This document shows positions 38,266-40,565 of a DNA stretch of 40,565 nucleotides, piece by piece (the first letter of the stretch is position 1; each line of letters begins with the position of its first letter). Under the pieces are notes generated by a model. It did no database searches. It saw only the letters and a program-made list of their open reading frames with translations, and was not told the DNA's origin. The translations under genes and the position numbers were made by a program. Origin of the DNA: a virus; IMG/VR virus record IMGVR_UViG_3300033148_006072, positions 1 to 40,565 of that record; one strand, given 5' to 3'.

Positions 38266-38671
38266 AACTGCAGTATATAGAAGTATTAAAAATCGATTAG
38301 CCAAATATGTAATGGAGTTAATTCGAATAGAGAGCTCTGCGGGTATAGCAGTACCAGATGTATATTTCTATACCCCAGAGTCGGAGGGTTGGATAGAGTT
38401 TAAGTATATCCGGAGTATGCCAAAATTAAAAAGTACTATTATCAAAATACCCTTTCGGCCTGGGCAAGTTGCATGGTTACATCGGCGATTCAAGATGAAT
38501 AAAAACTCTCTTGGCTTTGTATTAGTAGCCATTGGAAATGAGATATTTCTATTCAAGAATGAAAATATAGAGGCCTCGTATACTAAGACGGAACTATTTA
38601 GTAAGGCAAGTATTGCCGGCCTCTTATCAGATTACAATATCGCTTCAAGGCTTTACCGGGCCCTTCTATAA
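38255..38671 (+). CDS. VRR-NUC-type (PD-(D/E)xK) nuclease
   Basis: 138 aa, overlapping the polymerase by 11 bases. IAVPDVYFYTPESEGWIEFK gives PD (34-35) and E-x-K (48-50), followed by FRPGQVAWLHRR and GFVLVAIGNEIFLF, the pattern of VRR-NUC nucleases (Holliday junction or structure-specific). Phage T7 gp3-like role in junction resolution or host DNA breakdown is plausible. It is the last rightward gene and meets the leftward block only 29 bases away, with no clear terminator. Confidence 0.75.
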   Translation: MRPETAVYRSIKNRLAKYVMELIRIESSAGIAVPDVYFYTPESEGWIEFKYIRSMPKLKSTIIKIPFRPGQVAWLHRRFKMNKNSLGFVLVAIGNEIFLFKNENIEASYTKTELFSKASIAGLLSDYNIASRLYRALL

Positions 38672-38700
38672 AGAGTTAATAAAGCTGTAAGCTCCTGTTT

Positions 38701-38895
38701 CTATTCCGTATTGATATAGTACCCACCATGACCATCTGGTATCAATTCAATTTTACTGATTGTATCTCCTTTACCAAAAGTCACAGTCTCGAGTCGCTGA
38801 GCGCCTTCCGCTAAAAGACCATAAGCAAAATCTTCATTGCTGTCGTGCAGATCCGCAAGTACTTTCAGGCCCTCTTGCCACTGTTCATTTGTCAT
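38701..38895 (-). CDS. Small unknown protein, last gene of leftward block
   Basis: 64 aa from ATG 38895, which overlaps the stop of the 169-aa coiled-coil frame (ATGACAAATGA). No ribosome binding site stands before it, so reinitiation after that stop is likely and argues that the 169-aa frame is translated. Starts MTNEQWQEGLKVLADLHDSN; no family recognised. Confidence 0.5.
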   Translation of the reverse strand: MTNEQWQEGLKVLADLHDSNEDFAYGLLAEGAQRLETVTFGKGDTISKIELIPDGHGGYYINTE

Positions 38896-39394
38896 AAAAC
38901 GTACCAACCAAGAAACCGACCACTAATCCTCCAGCAAATCCGCTCGCTACTCCAATTATCATCCTACGAACCATCTGCTTCTTGTAATTCTCGAACATAC
39001 TCGAGAGCTCTATTAATCTCTGTTGCAAGCTCTCTGCCAAGTTGTTCAACGTCGATAATTCCATCTGCAAGTCCGATACTAAGTCGTGTGACCTCATCAA
39101 CGATTTCGAGAGCTCTGAGATTGTTTGTTGTAAGAGTATCAACTCTGCTTGCGAGCTCTCCAACTCTTGTGTCAGCTGTTGCAAGCTCTTCAGTGAGATT
39201 GACGACTGTAGCTTCAAGTCTTCGATGCGATTCTGTAATAGCCGCACTTTCAAAGAGAGCCTGATTAAGCTCAGCCTCAATTCTTCGAGCTTGGACCCGT
39301 TCTCTATTGATTGTGGGAATAGTGAGAATGGTAATAATAATGAGAGCACAAGCAAGACCGATACTAGACGTACGCCAAATTTTGGAAACTCCAT
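38885..39394 (-). CDS. Coiled-coil protein with N-terminal signal and C-terminal membrane span (spanin-like, overlapping frame)
   Basis: 169 aa in the +1 frame relative to the 144-aa gene. N-terminus RLVSVLLVLSLLLPFSLFPQ is signal-like; residues 36-135 are a Leu/Ser/Glu-rich coiled coil (KLEELRLSLIRLSLKVRLLQ). The C-terminus is a transmembrane segment with Gly pattern (MIIGVASGFAGGLVVGFLVG) coded outside the overlap. ATG 39394 is 4 bases after ATG 39398, with AGGAG 13 bases away. Its place at the end of the lysis region suggests a spanin or membrane tether. The C-terminal span and coupled downstream gene support real translation. Confidence 0.55.
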   Translation of the reverse strand: MEFPKFGVRLVSVLLVLSLLLPFSLFPQSIENGSKLEELRLSLIRLSLKVRLLQNRIEDLKLQSSISLKSLQQLTQELESSQAELILLQQTISELSKSLMRSHDLVSDLQMELSTLNNLAESLQQRLIELSSMFENYKKQMVRRMIIGVASGFAGGLVVGFLVGTFYDK

Positions 39395-39398
39395 TCAT
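38964..39398 (-). CDS. i-spanin-like membrane coiled-coil protein
   Basis: 144 aa. Residues 11-30 are a transmembrane segment (TSSIGLACALIIITILTIPT), followed by a long coiled coil (RRIEAELNQALFESAAITES, VVNLTEELATADTRVGELAS). This N-terminal anchor plus periplasmic coiled coil is the i-spanin layout of Gram-negative phages. ATG 39398 has AGAGGAG 9 bases upstream. The 169-aa frame overlaps it for 431 bases, so the locus may work as an i-spanin/partner pair, as Rz/Rz1 do. Confidence 0.6.
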   Translation of the reverse strand: MNGVSKIWRTSSIGLACALIIITILTIPTINRERVQARRIEAELNQALFESAAITESHRRLEATVVNLTEELATADTRVGELASRVDTLTTNNLRALEIVDEVTRLSIGLADGIIDVEQLGRELATEINRALEYVRELQEADGS

Positions 39399-39417
39399 TA
39401 TACCCTGCTCCTCTTGA

Positions 39418-39714
39418 TTAAGGTAACGAAACTACTGATACTTCTTCTGCTTCAGCGGTTCTCTTAAGATAAAGCTTACCTGAAGAGATAGCCACAGAAG
39501 TAAATAATCCTACATGAGATTCTCCATCTGCCATGGAGCCAATAACAGCATCCCAGTTGGCTGTCATTGCAGTGACAACGGTTGTGCCTTTTGCAATGAT
39601 CATTCCCCAAGGACCTCCAGAAATAGTACCTGCTCCATCTTGTGTATCTGTTCCATAGTCACCACCCCATGCCAAAGTCTTTCTGGCGGCATGAATTTCA
39701 CCTCTATTACTCAT
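39418..39714 (-). CDS. Small virion-like protein of unknown function
   Basis: 98 aa; ATG 39714 overlaps the previous stop (ATGA). GGPWGMIIAKGTTVVTAM, SMADGESHVGLFTSVAISSG and KLYLKRTAEAEEV look like a small beta domain found in phage virion genes of unknown role. It stands between the fibre-like gene and the spanin-like locus. Confidence 0.5.
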   Translation of the reverse strand: MSNRGEIHAARKTLAWGGDYGTDTQDGAGTISGGPWGMIIAKGTTVVTAMTANWDAVIGSMADGESHVGLFTSVAISSGKLYLKRTAEAEEVSVVSLP

Positions 39715-39926
39715 GACATCCTCCCCATCATCATTTTAATCAAATCGAAACGATATCTATTTCGATAATTACTTTCCACAGATTCACTCAACGCAAACCC
39801 GTTATATAATCCAAGCCACGATACCCGGTCCTCTGTTGACACTACAGCATCAACAATAACTAAATTTACTAATGACGAAGCAAACCCGAGCATAGCAAAA
39901 CGTTTTGTTGCTGTATCTACGGCCAT
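39711..39926 (-). CDS. Small unknown protein (71 aa)
   Basis: ATG 39926 is one base after the TAA of the fibre-like gene. N-terminal hydrophobic helix (FAMLGFASSLVNLVIVDAVV), then polar (YNGFALSESVESNYRNRYRF) and Met-rich end. Possibly a membrane-associated or assembly protein; no family recognised. Confidence 0.5.
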   Translation of the reverse strand: MAVDTATKRFAMLGFASSLVNLVIVDAVVSTEDRVSWLGLYNGFALSESVESNYRNRYRFDLIKMMMGRMS

Positions 39927-39927
39927 T

Positions 39928-40565
39928 TTATGGTCCTGACTCAATTTCACCAAACGTCGCCGTTCCGGCAACATCTGATACTGTAGCTTTCTGATCAACT
40001 GTCGCGGCATCATCGGCCATTAGCGACCAAGTTGTTGCGGTCTGCGTTTTCAAGTTTCTAAAAGCTTTGTAGAGATAGTCGATCTTGGTCATGGCATCGG
40101 GATTCACTGGAGCTGCTCCTTGCCCCGGCTCCCCTCTCACGTCATCAAGTAGCGCGAGTATCGCCGCAACTTCTGTGTCGATGTACGAAGCCACATCGAT
40201 GAGGTTATCCTTGATCGTCGCCCCGGACCCAAGGTCAGACGGCGTTCCCAATCTGGTTTCGATCTGATCAACATTGGTGTCGATGATATCCTGTTTCGCT
40301 TCAGTCGCGAGTAGGGCGTGTGCCGTATCCATCTCGGCTTTCGTCGGGCCACCATAGTCGCTTAGCGCCGTATCGCATGCAGCATTGATCGCGTCGGTTG
40401 CGTCGCCGCCCTCGATCAATCCAACGTCGGCACGGGCCCCGTTAGCCGTGTAGTAGACGGAGGTATTGTCTGGTGTCGTTGCCCAGTTCGGCGATACGGT
40501 GGCGATCTGTGATGACCCCGTGTATGCGGTGATCAGCCGTGTCTGAGCTTCCCCGGTCCCGGTAG
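39928..40565 (-). CDS. Fibre-like virion protein, C-terminal part (continues from 1111 across the junction)
   Basis: Joined with 1-1111 after removing one copy of the terminal repeat, this makes one 544-aa frame. This part starts after the second 85-residue repeat (YYTANGARADVGLIEGG). It carries a helical stalk (TDAINAACDTALSDYGGPTK, AEMDTAHALLATEAKQDIID, EVAAILALLDDVRGEPGQGA) and a short tip (KIDYLYKAFRNLKTQTATTW). A helical stalk after beta repeats resembles trimeric fibre architecture. Stop TAA at 39928. Confidence 0.75.
   Translation of the reverse strand, partial: TGTGEAQTRLITAYTGSSQIATVSPNWATTPDNTSVYYTANGARADVGLIEGGDATDAINAACDTALSDYGGPTKAEMDTAHALLATEAKQDIIDTNVDQIETRLGTPSDLGSGATIKDNLIDVASYIDTEVAAILALLDDVRGEPGQGAAPVNPDAMTKIDYLYKAFRNLKTQTATTWSLMADDAATVDQKATVSDVAGTATFGEIESGP
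40452..40565. repeat. Terminal direct repeat, right copy
   Basis: Exact copy of bases 1-114; see left copy. Unique genome length after joining is about 40,451 bp. Confidence 0.95.

Noticed and set aside
38672-38700. Bidirectional terminator between convergent blocks
   Set aside because: Only a 4-bp AGCT/AGCT stem and no T-run on either strand; not convincing.
38845-39467. Plus-strand frames opposite the spanin-like locus
   Set aside because: Ser/Leu-rich shadows of the coiled-coil coding; no ribosome site and against the direction of the block.

Overview
This window is an essentially complete genome of a tailed phage, most likely an environmental or metagenomic podovirus with a P22-like virion. 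The first 114 bases (1-114) are repeated exactly at the end (40452-40565). Joining the ends makes one minus-strand tail gene read in frame across the junction (544 codons plus stop). The window is therefore a circular map, or a circularly permuted molecule, of about 40,451 bp. I see no integrase, repressor, RNA polymerase or tRNA gene, which argues for a lytic phage relying on host transcription. Strong AGGAG-type ribosome binding sites precede most genes. A spanin-like gene pair and a P22-type virion point to a Gram-negative (diderm) host, but the species cannot be named.

Layout. Two blocks diverge from an AT-rich, repeat-rich gap at 20405-21005. Leftward (minus strand, 20404 down through 1 and, via the circle, 40451 to 38701) lie the virion and lysis genes: small and large terminase, portal, scaffold, P22-type coat protein, a decoration-like protein between two terminator-like hairpin pairs, gp4-like and gp10-like tail accessory factors, a repeat protein in the tail-needle position, three ejection proteins, a tailspike-type head-binding protein, a lysis cassette of small membrane proteins and a YkuD-like candidate lysin, then a beta-helix protein, a repeat-containing fibre-like protein and a spanin-like locus. 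Gene order follows P22 (portal, scaffold, coat, gp4, gp10, needle position, gp7, gp20, gp16, spike) with small extra genes inserted.

Rightward (plus strand, 21006-38671) lie early and replication genes. A first short operon (21006-22261) ends at a textbook terminator. A roughly 700-bp repeat-rich non-coding stretch follows, then a good sigma70-like promoter (22954-22982). That promoter drives a long, tightly overlapping run: about 18 small genes (a Lar-like zinc protein, a YopX-like protein and many unknowns), a SNF2-type helicase, an AEP-type primase, a UvrD-like helicase, nucleotide-metabolism enzymes (DUF5664 pyrophosphohydrolase, ThyX, a deaminase-MazG fusion), a zinc-cluster protein, a family A DNA polymerase and a VRR-NUC nuclease.

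Working together: the primase, two helicases, PolA-type polymerase and nuclease form a self-contained replication set. The deaminase-MazG fusion could turn dCTP into dCMP and then dUMP for ThyX, tuning the nucleotide pool. The most unusual points are a spanin-like locus where two frames almost wholly overlap and both look real, a ThyX that appears to lack several conserved arginines, a helix-turn-helix insertion inside the SNF2 helicase, a membrane HExxH protein at the ejection-protein locus, and several long RNA-like inverted repeats in gaps between genes.
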